Shown piece after piece: positions 12,505-23,490 of a stretch of DNA of 64,000 bases. The stretch is taken from assembly GCF_004664715.2 (NCBI RefSeq), contig NC_051068.1, positions 17,046,668 through 17,110,667 of the forward strand. The letters are read 5' to 3'. Position 1 is the stretch's first letter, and the number at the start of each line of letters is the position of its first letter. The position numbers were made by a program, and so were the translations under genes. The notes beneath the pieces were generated by a model. The model did no database searches, was not told the DNA's origin, and was given only the letters and a program-made list of their open reading frames with translations. Source of the DNA: Peromyscus leucopus (Eukaryota; Chordata; Mammalia; Rodentia; Cricetidae).

Positions 12505-12955
12505 GTTACACAAATCCTAATTGGTCTTATAATAAAAACCTGGAGTAATATATTGGGATAAATGCAGAAAGATCAGAGAGAAACATAGCCATAGCCACTT
12601 CTCACCTCGACAACTCATCAGCCCAAAGGGGAAGATTCTGTCTTCACAAATCCTTAAACTGAAGACCCTGAGTCCTCAGCCAAAAGGGGTTGAACTTTTG
12701 TGTCCTCCAGCATTATATATTTCTGTCTTCACCCAGCCATATCACTTCCTGTCTCAAGCTTCCTAGTGGTGGGATTAATGGTGTGTGTGACTACTTCCTG
12801 GATGCTTCTCATTCTTCTGACTAGATTACTTTCCTGTAGTCCTGGGTGGACTTGAATTCAGAGATCTATCTGCCTCTGCCTTCTGAGTACTAGGATTAAA
12901 GGTTACCTCTAGGGCTAACTTTGTCTGGCTCTTCCCTCTGATCTTCATGCAAGCT
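12505..12955 (-). repeat. Composite B1-bearing repeat inside the glycoprotein remnant
   Basis: The insertion separates two coding-like segments. It begins with a GGTCTTATAATAAAAACC end and contains an antisense B1-like core (GAATTCAGAGATCTATCTGCCTCTG region). The same insertion sits at the same place in the right arm (40,280-40,730 and 47,140-47,585), so it predates the inverted duplication. Related elements lie at 24,965-25,270. I cannot name the family. Confidence 0.65.
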
Positions 12956-14149
12956 TTATTTGTCAGAGTAATCACAAAACACCACACCTCTGGCTAGTAA
13001 GTAGATACCCTCTGTATTAGTCCAACCTTTCCATAGGAAGGAATAAGAAGCTACAACAAGTTCATTGCCAAGTTTCCAAGGACATGGGTGTGTGTGCCAA
13101 GCTGGTACTGCATTGTTCCTATAGACTAAGTGTAAATGTATTTTGCAGAATTCATGCTCACACCAAGAGGTTTGCCTTGGGTCTAGTAGAGACTTACAGA
13201 TGGCAGTTTTTGTTCCATATCCTGTTGGAAAGGCCTGAGATAGGTCTGTGTACCCATTGTAAAGTGAGTCTTGCTTGGATACATTCTTCTTTTTGTTCCC
13301 CTGAATAAGTTTTAGCAGATAATTTTGAGAGATCTGGTTGTCTACAGATAGTCTCTTCAAATTTCAGATATTTGTTAGTATCTGCCAATGATTGCTTTAA
13401 TGCATATATTTCTAGATGAAGGCCTATAATCAGTTCATGAGTAGTAACTAGTCCACCAAAGATTTCAGATGTCTGCTGTGTCTGTGTTGATTTCTGAAAG
13501 AACAGAAGATACTTTGCCAGCTCTGAGTAAGGAGCAAACCAACATAGCTCCAGTGATCATCAAACATAAGTGCTTTCTTGGGGCAAACCTATTTCCTGAG
13601 GAGTAGGAGAAGACTGGTATTCTCCTCAGTTCAGGCTCAGAGCAGGGTTCTAAATGTGGTAGCCATGATTTGAGGTCGAAGGTAAGGATGATCCTCTGGA
13701 TCCTAGGTGTAATTATGTTTTACAGGTAGACTAAGGTCAGGCATCACCATAGATTCCCCAGTAACCATTGCTGGGGAAGAAAGGGTGTTGACAAATTCCA
13801 CCTTTTAGTGGGCTGTGAAGAATTTGTTGTTCTCAACCCATCCTCCATCAATAACACATGGTGTTAGACTGCCTTCTTTGATTTTACAGGATTTCCATGC
13901 TATGGGGAAGACATATCCATCATCAAATTGGATTCCTTTGTGCAGAGTTCCTCCATGTGATATATTGAATATGGGCTTATGGGACACAAAGTCTCCAATT
14001 CCACTAATTCCTTGAGCTGTGGTAGTGGAAGTATCATGTAGAAATAATATGGAAGTCTGGAGTGTGTGTGTTTCCAGGTTTCCAGTCTGGAAAGATCCAT
14101 ACCTGCAGTTTACCACCAATGTAAGTTTCTGTGGTCTGACATTTTTTTC

Positions 14150-14330
14150 TTAAAATACATTTATTTATTATGTATACAGTATTCTTTCTGCATGTATTCC
14201 TGCAGGCCAGAAGAGGGTTCCAGATCTCATTACAAATGGTTGTGAGTCACCACATGGTTTCTGGGATTGAACTCAGGACCTTTGGAAGAACAGTCAGTGC
14301 TCTTAACCACTGAGCCATCTCTCCAGCCCC
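14150..14330 (-). repeat. B2 SINE in the glycoprotein remnant, left copy
   Basis: In minus orientation it starts GGGGCTGGAGAGATGGCTCAG, with the A/B-box-bearing tRNA-derived head, and ends in an AT-rich tail. It is shared with the right arm (38,905-39,085 and 45,767-45,950). Diverged flanking repeats of about 14 bases (AAAATGGCAGACTA-like) are consistent with a target-site duplication. Confidence 0.9.
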
Positions 14331-16989
14331 ATAGTCTGCCATTTTTATGTGATACTTGACACAAAGGAATCATAGGATCTAGGGCATCCTCTTTTTGCAA
14401 CTTGTATGATGTCCACTCTTGGGTTGATGTATTCCCTTTGGAGCTGAAAGAAGTGCAGGCTGGAATTCCAAATAAAAATGGAACTAATGTTCCATATTTG
14501 GGGAGGAAAGAAGTATGTGATATTCCTGGTGTGGATATCCAGAGGTATTGGGAAGTCTATTGTTTCATTGTCATGGAGTGCATGCATGGAATCACAGCTA
14601 CAATAATTTTCTCATTTGACAAGCAGATTTTTGTTTTTAGGTTACAATTATGGGTTTTGGTGTATCATTGACAATTAGTGGAGTCCATTGTTGCTATGGG
14701 ATTTTCTGTATGGCAAATGTGTTGCTCTGATTGATTAGTAAATTAAACACTGATTGGCCTGTGGCTAGGCAGGAAGTATTGGCAGAAAGAACAGGAAGGC
14801 AGAAGGAGCCACTGTCAGCCGCCACCAGGACAAGCAGCATGTGATAATGCCGGTAAGCTATGAGCCACGTGGCAAGGTATAGATTATAGAAATAGATTAA
14901 TTTACGATATAAGAACAGTTAGCATGAAGCCTGCCATGGCCATACAGCTTGTAAGCAATATCAGTCTCTGTGTTTACTTGGTTGGGTCTGAGCGACTGTG
15001 GGACTGGTGGGTAACAAAGATTTGTCCTGACTGTGGGAAAGGCAGGAAAACTCTAGCTACACATTGTTTCTTTTGTTTTATAATTTACCTTAAAAATGTG
15101 TCAGTAAAAGTAGTTGTCAATCTTCTGAGAGTGGTGTATGAAAAAGACTGGTGGGTCAGTTAGGTTTTCCATCGTCTCTTCCACTACTTAGATTGGTTCT
15201 TTTTTTGCTGGTGTATTAAACTTTATATGGTAGTGGTCCAGTTGAAGTTGGAGTCCTTGATGGACTACAAGGAAATTTGTACAGACTTGCCCTCACAAGT
15301 CCAGAGTGAACTGGATGATTACATTGAGTGGTCTGCCCATATGCAAGAGGTGACATTAGTCAGTATACCAGTCTTGTTTGCATCAGTTGGTACCCATCCC
15401 AGAGATTCTATTATGACTGTTGAGGTATTTGCATTAAAAATTATGGCCATATATAGGCCATGTCAGTACAAAATAGGGCTGTCTTTGCTACGATATAATC
15501 TGAGGCCTGTCGAACACCATGCAAGCACAAAGTATCTGAGGGTCTGCATAGATTCTGCTCAGGTGATGGGGCTTCAGTATCACAAAGATGTGTGAAGGGT
15601 TGTGGCAGCAGTTAAAATCAATGGAAATCTGTAACATGTGTCCCCAATCCTGCAGTTTCTAGCCAGTCATGAATATGTGGAAATGAATCATTTTCTGCCT
15701 TTTCTATCCATATGTCCATCTTACCATAGTAGGGTAGGTTAGGGAATTTGGCCACAAACACTACAGTCACAGTTGGCCTATTCAGTTTTGGGTATAGTCC
15801 AAAATGTGATTTTGATCATTTGGATTTATATGGTAGTGATATTGTATTCCAAGAGAGAAAATGCTTCTATCACTTTTTCCTATCACTGTCTGGACAAATC
15901 CTTGATTCACATGGCTTTGTTGTGGCTGATATTGCTGTCACCTCAGTCAATTTATCTGGCTCCTCATTCTGGTTCCAGTCGGGATAATTGTATACATTTT
16001 TATTTACATCCCTGTAAATACAATCCCTGTAGTTTAATTGTACTGGTTGCCAAGCCTAGGATTGGTCTGCAATATGTATGAGGCCAAAAATGCTGAGAGG
16101 AATTTTGCATTTGCTGCTGTCTTCATGTCTGACATCTCAAAGCTCATTCTCCCCTTGTTCTTCACTGTAAGGTGAAAGAATGATTAGTAGATATTTCTCT
16201 CCAGTTAAAGTTGTAGATGGCTGATGCTGCTGTGATATTTCTCCAAATTTGTGTTAAGTGGCATTTCAGTGGGTTTCTTTTGTTAAAATTGGTATTTATA
16301 ATGTCCTCTTGGTCATTGGTCACTATGGCTCTGAAATTTGGCTCAATATGGGCATTAGCCTTTCTCATTCATCACAGTTGCTATACCAAATGGTATTCCC
16401 CAAAGCTCCACAATGAGCACATTGAACATAGAATGCATTCCTGGTGTAGGTGAGCTTTGGGATGAAGTGTTCATGGTTCTAATATTCTGGTAGGAGTCTA
16501 TCCAAGGTATGCAGGGTAAGTCACCAATATCATACTTTACTCTTGGTTTGTTTGTTATGGTAGCTCTTGGTATGGTGGTTGTTTCGTACATTGTTCCTGT
16601 TGCTATCGATATGGTCATTGAAGGCTATGATATCTCCAACTTTGACCATCTCAGTAGTGTTGGTGATGGTGAAGCAAACAATGGTATTGATGAGGAGCCT
16701 GAGCTTGACTCTCTGGTTAATCTTAAACTTATGGAATTCAACAGGAGGAGTTTCAGGAACAGTGTCCTGGGTACCTTTGCTCAGCAGATTGTTACCTCTT
16801 TTATTTTCTTGTTGCAGTTTCTATGAGGCATAGGGTGTAATTTGTTATGGCTCTGCCTTGCCCTATTCTATTTTCCATTCTGTCTGGGCAGAAGGTATAA
16901 TGCCCTGTAAGCATCAGTGCTGAGTAAAGTAATTCTAAGGCTATTACATATATCCTTATGAAAGTGCAAATGCATTATATTGGGTTAAG

Positions 16990-17760
16990 TATACTATGCA
17001 CATAGATCATCTAATTTTTTATAGTTCAGATTTGCCTTTTTGTCTGTGGTCCAGGTTGTATTGCCTGTTCTAGGTGCCACAACTTGTGTCTCTAAGTCTT
17101 GAGTATTTCTGTCCCTGTAAACACATTTATGAGGAATTATTCTTCATGGCCAGAAAATATCTGGTTGTTGCTCTCTTTCTAAGTCTGACTTAATAGCTTC
17201 TTCTAAGGGAGAAGTTCTATTCAATCTTTGTCTAGTATTTTACTCATAGCATGCAATTTCAATAACCTTTGTCAGGGGTATCTTTGAGTTGTAATAACTT
17301 GGTTTTAAGCAGTCCATTCCATCTTAATATATTGTCACGTAGATTTGGATTCTATGCTAGATGGAAGACCCCCCTGTATGTCCATATCCTGCAGACACTT
17401 CTGGACTTTAGAACCTCTAAAATGGGTCCCTTGATGTAAATCAATAGTTATTGGGCAGTCATTTGTGGCTTATCAACACCAGAGTGTTTATTTTGTTGCC
17501 AACTGGTCTTACCTCTGACTTTCTATGGTTAATTCAAGCCCTGTGCTTACATCTACTAGGGTGTAGGCATATAGGCTTCTTTAAGTATTCAAGAGTCCAA
17601 TGAAATTTATTTGTAGTGTCTAATTAAATTTTTTAGAACACCATGTTATAACTGGTACTTAAAGTCTGGATCTAGTTTTAAGGTGGCAATCTCTATGGCC
17701 TGCTTACAATTCTGCCAGGTTCCTTTTATGAAACCATTATTAGAATAAAGCATGTATGCC
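16990..17760 (-). pseudogene. ERVL/foamy-like integrase remnant (left arm only)
   Basis: Read on the minus strand, 17,270-17,325 gives Arg-Trp-Asn-Gly-Leu-Leu-Lys, the signature following the catalytic Glu in ERVL-type (class III) integrases. About 100 bases upstream, 17,421-17,447 reads as Gln-Gly-Thr-His-Phe preceded by an Ile-Asp, matching the second catalytic Asp block. The catalytic Asp codon now encodes His, and the Glu position reads Leu. Further downstream is a Pro-Leu-Glu-Glu-Ala segment and a run of open frame towards the glycoprotein remnant. There are many stops. This is clearly different from the betaretroviral integrases elsewhere in the window. Similarity was judged by eye, so the class is provisional. 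Confidence 0.5.
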
Positions 17761-17829
17761 TATATATACCAAAGTTTTATGGAATCTTAGGATTTCTTCT
17801 TTAGTAATTATGGTAATATTGTTGGGGGG

Positions 17830-17957
17830 GGGAGTGGGGCATGTGTGGAGGTCAGAAGTGCTCTCTCTTGCCTATCATGTGGTGCCTGGGGATGGAACTC
17901 AGGTCAGGCTTGCCTCAAGCCCCTCTACCCTCTCAGCTTTCTCGCCAGCTGCTCAGT
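17830..17957 (-). repeat. B2/B3-type SINE remnant
   Basis: In minus orientation the head reads like GAGCTGGCGAGA...GGTAGAGG, followed by CCTGAGTTCCATCCCCAGG, the conserved B-box part of the B2/B3 tRNA-derived SINE group. It lies in left-arm-only sequence. Confidence 0.65.
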
Positions 17958-17959
17958 AA

Positions 17960-19375
17960 TTCTTTTATGTTTTGATCTTTTTTTAAACAATGGCCCATGC
18001 TGCCCATGAATTCCTGATCCTCCAGCCTACACCTTTGAACTGCTGGAGCATATCTGCAATCTTCATTCTTAATGTTTCAACTCTAGTACTTTTTCTTAAT
18101 TTGAGAGAACACCTAGGCACACACAAGGTCTAAACACATGTGCTTGTAAATTTTGATTTTTGAACAAGTCTGTGTCTTATAGCTTTTGGTCATGCCATTA
18201 TTTTTACATTTTTGAGAGAATTGCTATTATTTTATTGAATTTCTGTTTTCTTATACAAACATTTGGATGGTCAACTTTGAGTGTTTACGACAGTCTTAAA
18301 TAATTTCTACTTAGCTTGATTTCTAAACAATGGTATAACATCCTTAGGGCTTCTGCCCTGTAGTTACAGGATGGTTGTATTTGCTGAAATCAACTCTTGC
18401 TGTGTGTAAGCAGTGTGATCTCAGGGTAGATATCAGTTGACTGATGCTAGAGTGAGCATGACACTTAGCTGGTACCTTTGAGAGACTGTATTAAGTTGTG
18501 TGACACTTATTTTCAATCATTCTGTGTCTGGTATTTCAGGTTTCTATCCAGTCTGAAGGTTTCTATCCAGTTTTAAGGGCTTCTGTGGCACCTGATATTT
18601 GCAATGCCCCTTTGCACTCTCATCTGATCACATAACCAACCTTGAAATCACTCTATGACTTCTTCTGGTCTACTGGTTTTATGTATAGGGAAGATTCCAG
18701 CTTGATACTTCCTATTGTTGAAAGTATCAAGCTGGAGTCTTCCCTATACATAAGACTTTATTTCTGTCCTTAGAGTACACTTCAGGTGGAATCCTTCCTA
18801 GTACTTAGAATAGGATGGTTTTCCTGCTCACTGCCACCTTCTATAGTGATTCTTTAGGAGTCCCTGAGTGGTGGTTTTTCTTTTGTGCTGCAAATTTTTT
18901 CCCAGAGTGATCTAGTTGAAGTGTTGCTCAGCTCATATCACTCTGAGGTTTAAAAGTTTCTCAGTGACTTCAAATATTTAGGCCTGCTCTATCTTGAGTG
19001 GAATTTTGTTGTTGTTATTTTATGTCCTAGTCCAGGGTGGCCACTGATTCATGATAGTTTTCCTCCCAGCTTGTGAGTACTGTGGTTATATCCATGTACT
19101 CTTCTGAATAGTAAAGTTAGTGTCAGATCCCAAGTGTTGGCATTTTGGCCTGCCCCTTGGGCACCCACCCTCTGTCCTGACATAAGGCCTCCTTTGGAGA
19201 AAACCTCTCCCTTCTTCCTCTTCCCCTTTTTCTCTTTCCCACCATGAGGTGTACAGACATCCACTTTCCCTTTAACCCTACTTTTCTTTTTCTTCTTCTC
19301 TCTTGCTTTTCTTTTCTTTCCCCCTCTCTCTATTAGAATAATCTTCTACAAGGATGCCTTGCCTGGGGTGAGTAA
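17960..19375. other. Left-arm-only sequence without recognised gene
   Basis: This 1.4 kb has no counterpart in the right arm, where the L1 and ERVK fragment stand instead. I see no protein similarity. It contains a near-perfect hairpin (18,675-18,757) and a pyrimidine-rich tract at about 19,200-19,330. At 19,380 similarity with the right arm (29,418) resumes. Confidence 0.5.
18675..18757 (+). other. Near-perfect hairpin (32-bp arms, 11-base loop)
   Basis: Positions 18,679-18,710 pair with 18,722-18,753 over 32 bases with a single T-G wobble. A few more pairs extend the stem outwards on both sides. The loop is 11 bases (18,711-18,721). As plus-strand RNA the stem would have only G-U wobbles; on minus it has an A-C mismatch. 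Size and shape resemble a precursor miRNA or short palindromic transposon end, but nothing in the sequence shows transcription. Confidence 0.85.
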
Positions 19376-20214
19376 CTTTCCTCCATGCCACATTGACCTC
19401 CACTGAGTCTGCACTGCATGTCTCTCTCACCCACTGGGGCACATTGGCCCAACCTTCCAAGGCCTCCTGCTTGCCTTAACATAATACCAGGAACTAGTTT
19501 ACTGCTCCTTTAAGAGGTAGAGAGGAAAGTGGTCAGCCAAGGAGACTAACATAACACAGGCTGCAGAGACTGAGGGAATTTTTTCACATCCATTGCACTA
19601 TTCACACATTTGGGAGGATTGATATGGGGGATTTAAAAACAAAAATTCAACAAGTGTGGACTAATGGTAAACAAATTTGACTGCTTGGCAGGATTGCAAG
19701 AAGAGCTTACTATAGCTCTCTTGACAAAAATCTGAGTTATTCTGAATCATAGCATCTAAGAGATAGAGCCTAGAAAATTGAATTTTAATGAAAACTGATT
19801 TAATGTAGGTATTTGTAATCTGTACCTCTAGTGAGTTTCATAGAAGGAGGAACTCTCAACTTGGCATCATGTGGAATTGTCACACTAGAGGGATTATTTG
19901 CTAGTGCACATATTCTGCATTTTTTAAAGTTTAAAAACTTCCTTGTCACCTGCCTATACTAATGGATAATTTTATAACTTGTCTGCATCTTAAATTGCCA
20001 ACTTTGTCCTGTGGCAAAGGCACTGAAGAAGTTTCACATTGATGTTGCCATTTGCAAAGACCAATGGATATAGTGACTTTGGGTAATTGTAGCCACTGTT
20101 GCTTTTGATAAAATTATTTTAAGCGCTAAAATCATCCCACTCATGAAGTTGACCTAAGATGGTTCTGTAGTAAACTTGAGTTAGTTCTTGTATATGGTGG
20201 TATTTTATTTGTAC

Positions 20215-20700
20215 TGAAATGTGATTTTGATTGTATGCTAAAGTTGCCCTGGAGTCAGAGCTATTAGAGCCATAGCAAGAGCATGGCGGTGGTGGTGCAC
20301 ACCTTTAATCCCAGCACTTGGGAGGTAGAGCTAGGTAGATCTCTGTGCGTTGATACAACCAACATTGGAGACACATGCCTTTAATCTCAATACCATAGAA
20401 GACCTGAAGGGCTGTACATACAGGCAGTGATGAAGCAGTCATGTGTTTGGGTTCACAACCAATGAGAAGGCAGAACAGGAAGTTTATATGAAGACCAACA
20501 GACAGGAAGTAGCTTTCTTTTGGAGAGGTCTCTTGGCTGAAGAGGCTAGCTGCAGGGTAAGGCTCTTAGCTCTGGTCTCTTGGCTTTCTTCTTTGCATTG
20601 GTTCTGTGTTTCTTATTTAATAAGATGGTTGGTTACATCTACACTTGTATGCTTGAAAAGCAGTCACACAAGACTGTATATTTATACAGGCTTTAGGTGA
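20215..20700 (+). repeat. Composite B1-bearing rodent repeat, left arm
   Basis: A B1-derived core (CACACCTTTAATCCCAGCACTTGGGAGG-like, about 20,300-20,345) is embedded in a longer unit. The unit opens with a TAAAGTTGCCCTGGAGTCAGAGC block and closes with TTTAATAAGA...GGTTACATCTACA. The same architecture appears at 21,540-22,150. The right-arm partner is 27,925-28,390. Family name unknown to me. Confidence 0.65.
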
Positions 20701-20839
20701 TAGCAATTGTTTTAAGTTTATTTACATGTATTTATGAGATGTTAAGATGACTCATCAGGGCAAAGCACATTGCTGTATAAGCTCAATAAGCTTGCTCCTG
20801 GGAACCCATGGTAGAGAGATCCACATCCTGAAAGCTGTC

Positions 20840-21143
20840 CATTGAACCTTACACATGATGTATAGCATGTACCTACACTCACACATCAAACAGACACAGA
20901 CATCACACACACCTCTCTCACACACATATACATAAGTACACATGAAGCACACACATGCACACATATCATACACATAAACACATACCACACACACACAAAT
21001 ACACACAAACACAAATACACACAGAAACTTAAAAAGAAACTTATGAACATACACACAAACTGAATAGAAACATGTCAAATGAACACACATACATCACACA
21101 CACCCAAACACAGAAATACACAGTGATATATACACAAGCATAA

Positions 21144-21190
<47 letters not shown>
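20840..21190. repeat. CA-rich tract with (CA)n microsatellite, left arm
   Basis: Irregular ACAC/CATACA-rich sequence ends in about 40 bases of pure (CA)n at 21,145-21,187. The right arm has the complementary TG-rich tract at 27,430-27,760 with a differing repeat length and one interruption. Confidence 0.9.
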
Positions 21191-21539
21191 TTTAAAATCA
21201 GTATTAGTATTTAAAGAACCCTTAGGATATGCATGGTGAATAAGTTTACATGGGACTGCATTCTTTGTTCAATTTTTTAATTATAATTTGTATAACATAA
21301 CTGCATGTTCTGAAAATTTCTGACCTCAAAGAACAATTAGTCTGTTCTGTTAGCTATAAAGCTAATATTTGGAAAGTATGAAACTTGGAGTACTCTGACT
21401 ACTATGAGTACAGCATGAATAAATTATTGTTTCATTTAATATTACTACCTTAAGAATCATTTTGAATGTCAGCAATAGCATAAAAAGTCATTGTTTTGCT
21501 TTGTTTTTGTTTTTGGACACATTCTCCCCTGAATGCTGA

Positions 21540-22150
21540 AAATTGATTTTATTTGTATGTTAATGAATAAAGTTGCCTGGGGATCAGAGGTCATATCCAT
21601 TAACAAGAAGTCTGGCAGTGGTGGCATACGCCCTTTATCTGATCACATGGCAGGCATAGTCTGTGTATTCAAGGACACAGCCAGCATGAAGACACAGACC
21701 TTTAATCCAAGTACAGACCATAGAGACTTGGAGGTCTCTATAGACAGGCAGTGACCAGAAAGTCATGTGGTTGGATTTAGACCCAATGAGAAGGCAGAAC
21801 AAAAAGTCAATAAAAACACAGACACACAGGAATTAAGTCTCTTTTTCAGGGGAAGGATAGCAGCAGCAGCAGCGAGTGGTAAGAAGGTGGTCTTAGCTCT
21901 TGGCTACTGCTCTCTGACCCCTGGGCCTTTAACTCTGCATTTGGCTCTGTGTTTCTTTTTTAATAAGACTGTTTAGAATTAGATCTACACTCTGATCTCT
22001 GGGCTTTTAACTCTGCATTTGGCTCTGTGTTTCTTTTTTAATAAGACTGTTTAGAATTAGATCTACATTCTAATCTCTGGGCTTTTAACTCTGCATTTGG
22101 CTATGTGTTTCTTATTTAATAAGACCATTTAGGATTACACCTACAATAAC
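21540..22150 (+). repeat. Composite B1-bearing repeat with triplicated 3' end
   Basis: It has the same layout as 20,215-20,700: a TTAATGAATAAAGTTGCCTGGGG opening, a degraded B1-like core, and an AATGAGAAGGCAGAACA block. The 3' end is present three times in tandem (21,912-22,145, period 78). Confidence 0.65.
21912..22145 (+). repeat. 78-bp tandem repeat, three copies
   Basis: Units start near 21,912, 21,990 and 22,068. Each contains CTCTGGGC...TTTAACTCTGCATTTGGCT and ends in TTTAATAAGAC...GAATTAGATCTACA. Units 1 and 2 are nearly identical; unit 3 is more diverged at its end. The repeated unit is the terminal part of the composite element, so this is probably slippage or unequal exchange at its end. 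Confidence 0.9.
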
Positions 22151-22933
22151 TAGTTTTTTAAATACAAAATAGCAAATGCCTAATACAACAGTTATAAAAT
22201 CATCTGCCTCATAAAATTTCCAGTTTTACAAGGAGCTCACCTATGAGGATTAGCCAGGTTGCCCCAGGAGCACTCAAATCTCTAGGAACTTCTTATATTT
22301 TGGTTGTGAGCCATCTGTCAGGCCTGACTCTAGCAATTTCTAAAGGCTCACAAGGCAGTAGAGGCCCCATGGAAAGTGTAAAGCAGATGGGCACCAGAAG
22401 GCATCTGGAAGGCACTTGGGCTCAAAGAAGGTTCTAGAGAGTAGCTTACAGGCTAAGCAATCAGAAGGCAACCCTGTGGTGAGAATGTCCTTAAAAAAGA
22501 AGGGCAGGTAGATACTGCCTCACTTTCTCTGTATCAGAGGTTCACCTGTATGGCCAAGGTGAGCTGTTGCTGGGCTGTTCTCAGCATCCCACCACTCTTG
22601 ACTGCTACAGTGGAAGCAGTATGACCTCCACCTTCTGTGTTTCATCATAGATGTGGTTGACTCCTTGCTCAGCAGGACTCAGGTCCTGTGGATCTCCAGG
22701 AACTAGTTCCAGGGATGAAAGGGATGACCCAGTGTTACGTTTCTGGAATATCTCCATCAGCTCTACAAATATTCACAGATAGGCAAGACAAGAGCTAGGG
22801 TGGTGAGTAGGGCCTGTGAGTTTGTGCAGCCCCACATTCCTGCCTTGCTGAGCCAATGATACCTGGAGCAGGTCCTGTGTACATCCAAAACTTCCCTGTT
22901 TTATACCTCTGAACAAAATCATCAAGCTTGTTT
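22151..22933. other. Spacer segment, no gene; old dispersed repeat
   Basis: About 22,130-22,440 is an inverted, diverged copy of 483-722. The remainder up to the LTR has no recognised content. A frame of 64 codons at 22,243-22,437 lacks any motif and is not called. Confidence 0.45.
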
Positions 22934-23490
22934 TGAAAGACCCTAGCCCTTCAGGCTTACACCCCCAAGCCTCAGGAAAGGAGAAACTTCAAGCACCAGG
23001 AAATGAGAAACTAAAAATCTAGTTCCAAGGGCAACCTGACTTAGCCTTTGTTCAATCTCCCCTGCAACCATATAACAATGTAAAGAGATTTCTATGAAGA
23101 GATGTACTCAACTGTGACTGGGATAGTTGCAAGTGTTCCAGGAAGGACCACTGTGACCTTTGTTTAAACTCCACTCCCACCCTGATATCCCCCCTTGAGG
23201 TTTCAGGAAGAATGTACCTGTTGACGTAACTGTACCCCCTCTGTGATCACTCTGTAACCAGACCATGATCTTGTGAAACAAAATTGTATGGGAATTGTAA
23301 TCTGATGGTTTTTGTGGGTTTTTCCTTTAAAAACCCCCATGTGGCTGTAGTAAGATGCGACTCTTGCTCTTGAGAGCAGAGGAGCCCTTCTGCACAGAAG
23401 CTTAATAAATCCTCCTGCTATTGCATCAACTGGACTGGAGTCTGGGTTCTTGGGGCACACACTTGAGACCCTAAACTTTGGGGTCCAACA
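22934..23490 (+). repeat. Solo ERV1-type (gammaretrovirus-like) LTR with 4-bp target duplication
   Basis: The element starts TGAAAGACCC and ends GGGGTCCAACA, giving TG...CA termini over 557 bases. It is bracketed by GTTT at 22,930-22,933 and 23,491-23,494, a 4-base target-site duplication as made by gamma-type integrases. Inside are a TTTAAAAACCCC TATA-like box near 23,328 and AATAAA at 23,404-23,409, in the usual U3-R-U5 order. No primer site or gag follows, so it is a solo LTR left by LTR-LTR recombination. A truncated relative is at 973-1,259. Confidence 0.85.

Larger units (their letters stand above)
11480..16985 (-). pseudogene. Long unidentified viral glycoprotein-like remnant, left copy
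   Basis: A 5.5 kb minus-strand region in which coding-like segments follow one another in changing frames: 16,355-16,618, 16,162-16,368, 14,345-14,587, 13,805-14,119, 12,956-13,360, 12,147-12,359, 11,938-12,123 and 11,482-11,790. The segments are rich in Asn-X-Ser/Thr sequons, cysteine and tryptophan, as expected of a surface glycoprotein. Two SINE-type insertions and numerous stops and shifts interrupt it. Without them about 4.8 kb remain, roughly twice a typical retroviral env. It lies just downstream of an ERVL/foamy-like integrase remnant (16,990-17,760), so it occupies an env position. I do not recognise the family; env-like is inference from position, sequons and composition. Confidence 0.55.
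4147..21529 (+). repeat. Left arm of a large inverted duplication
   Basis: The reverse complement of this arm is found in 27,108-57,737. Anchors I matched directly are 4,147-4,310 with 57,560-57,735; 5,090-5,205 with 56,690-56,800; 5,290-7,547 with 53,235-55,495; 8,650-11,404 with 48,725-51,430; 11,480-16,985 with 43,470-48,655; and 19,380-21,529 with 27,108-29,418. Some stretches are identical over many codons, for example the frames at 6,302-6,490 and 54,282-54,470. Others differ by several percent. The outer edge is near 4,147. The inner edge, ending ATTCTCCC, lies where the right arm enters the tail of a B1 SINE. Confidence 0.92.

Noticed and set aside
15227..15595. 122-codon plus-strand frame that also occurs at 37,943-38,377 and 44,870-45,238 on minus
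   Set aside because: Antisense to the glycoprotein-like segments. It recurs only because the region is duplicated. The sense strand has the sequons and cysteine pattern.
20755..21090. 111-codon Cys/Val-rich minus-strand frame, repeated at 27,619-27,852
   Set aside because: Translation of CA/TG-rich low-complexity sequence.
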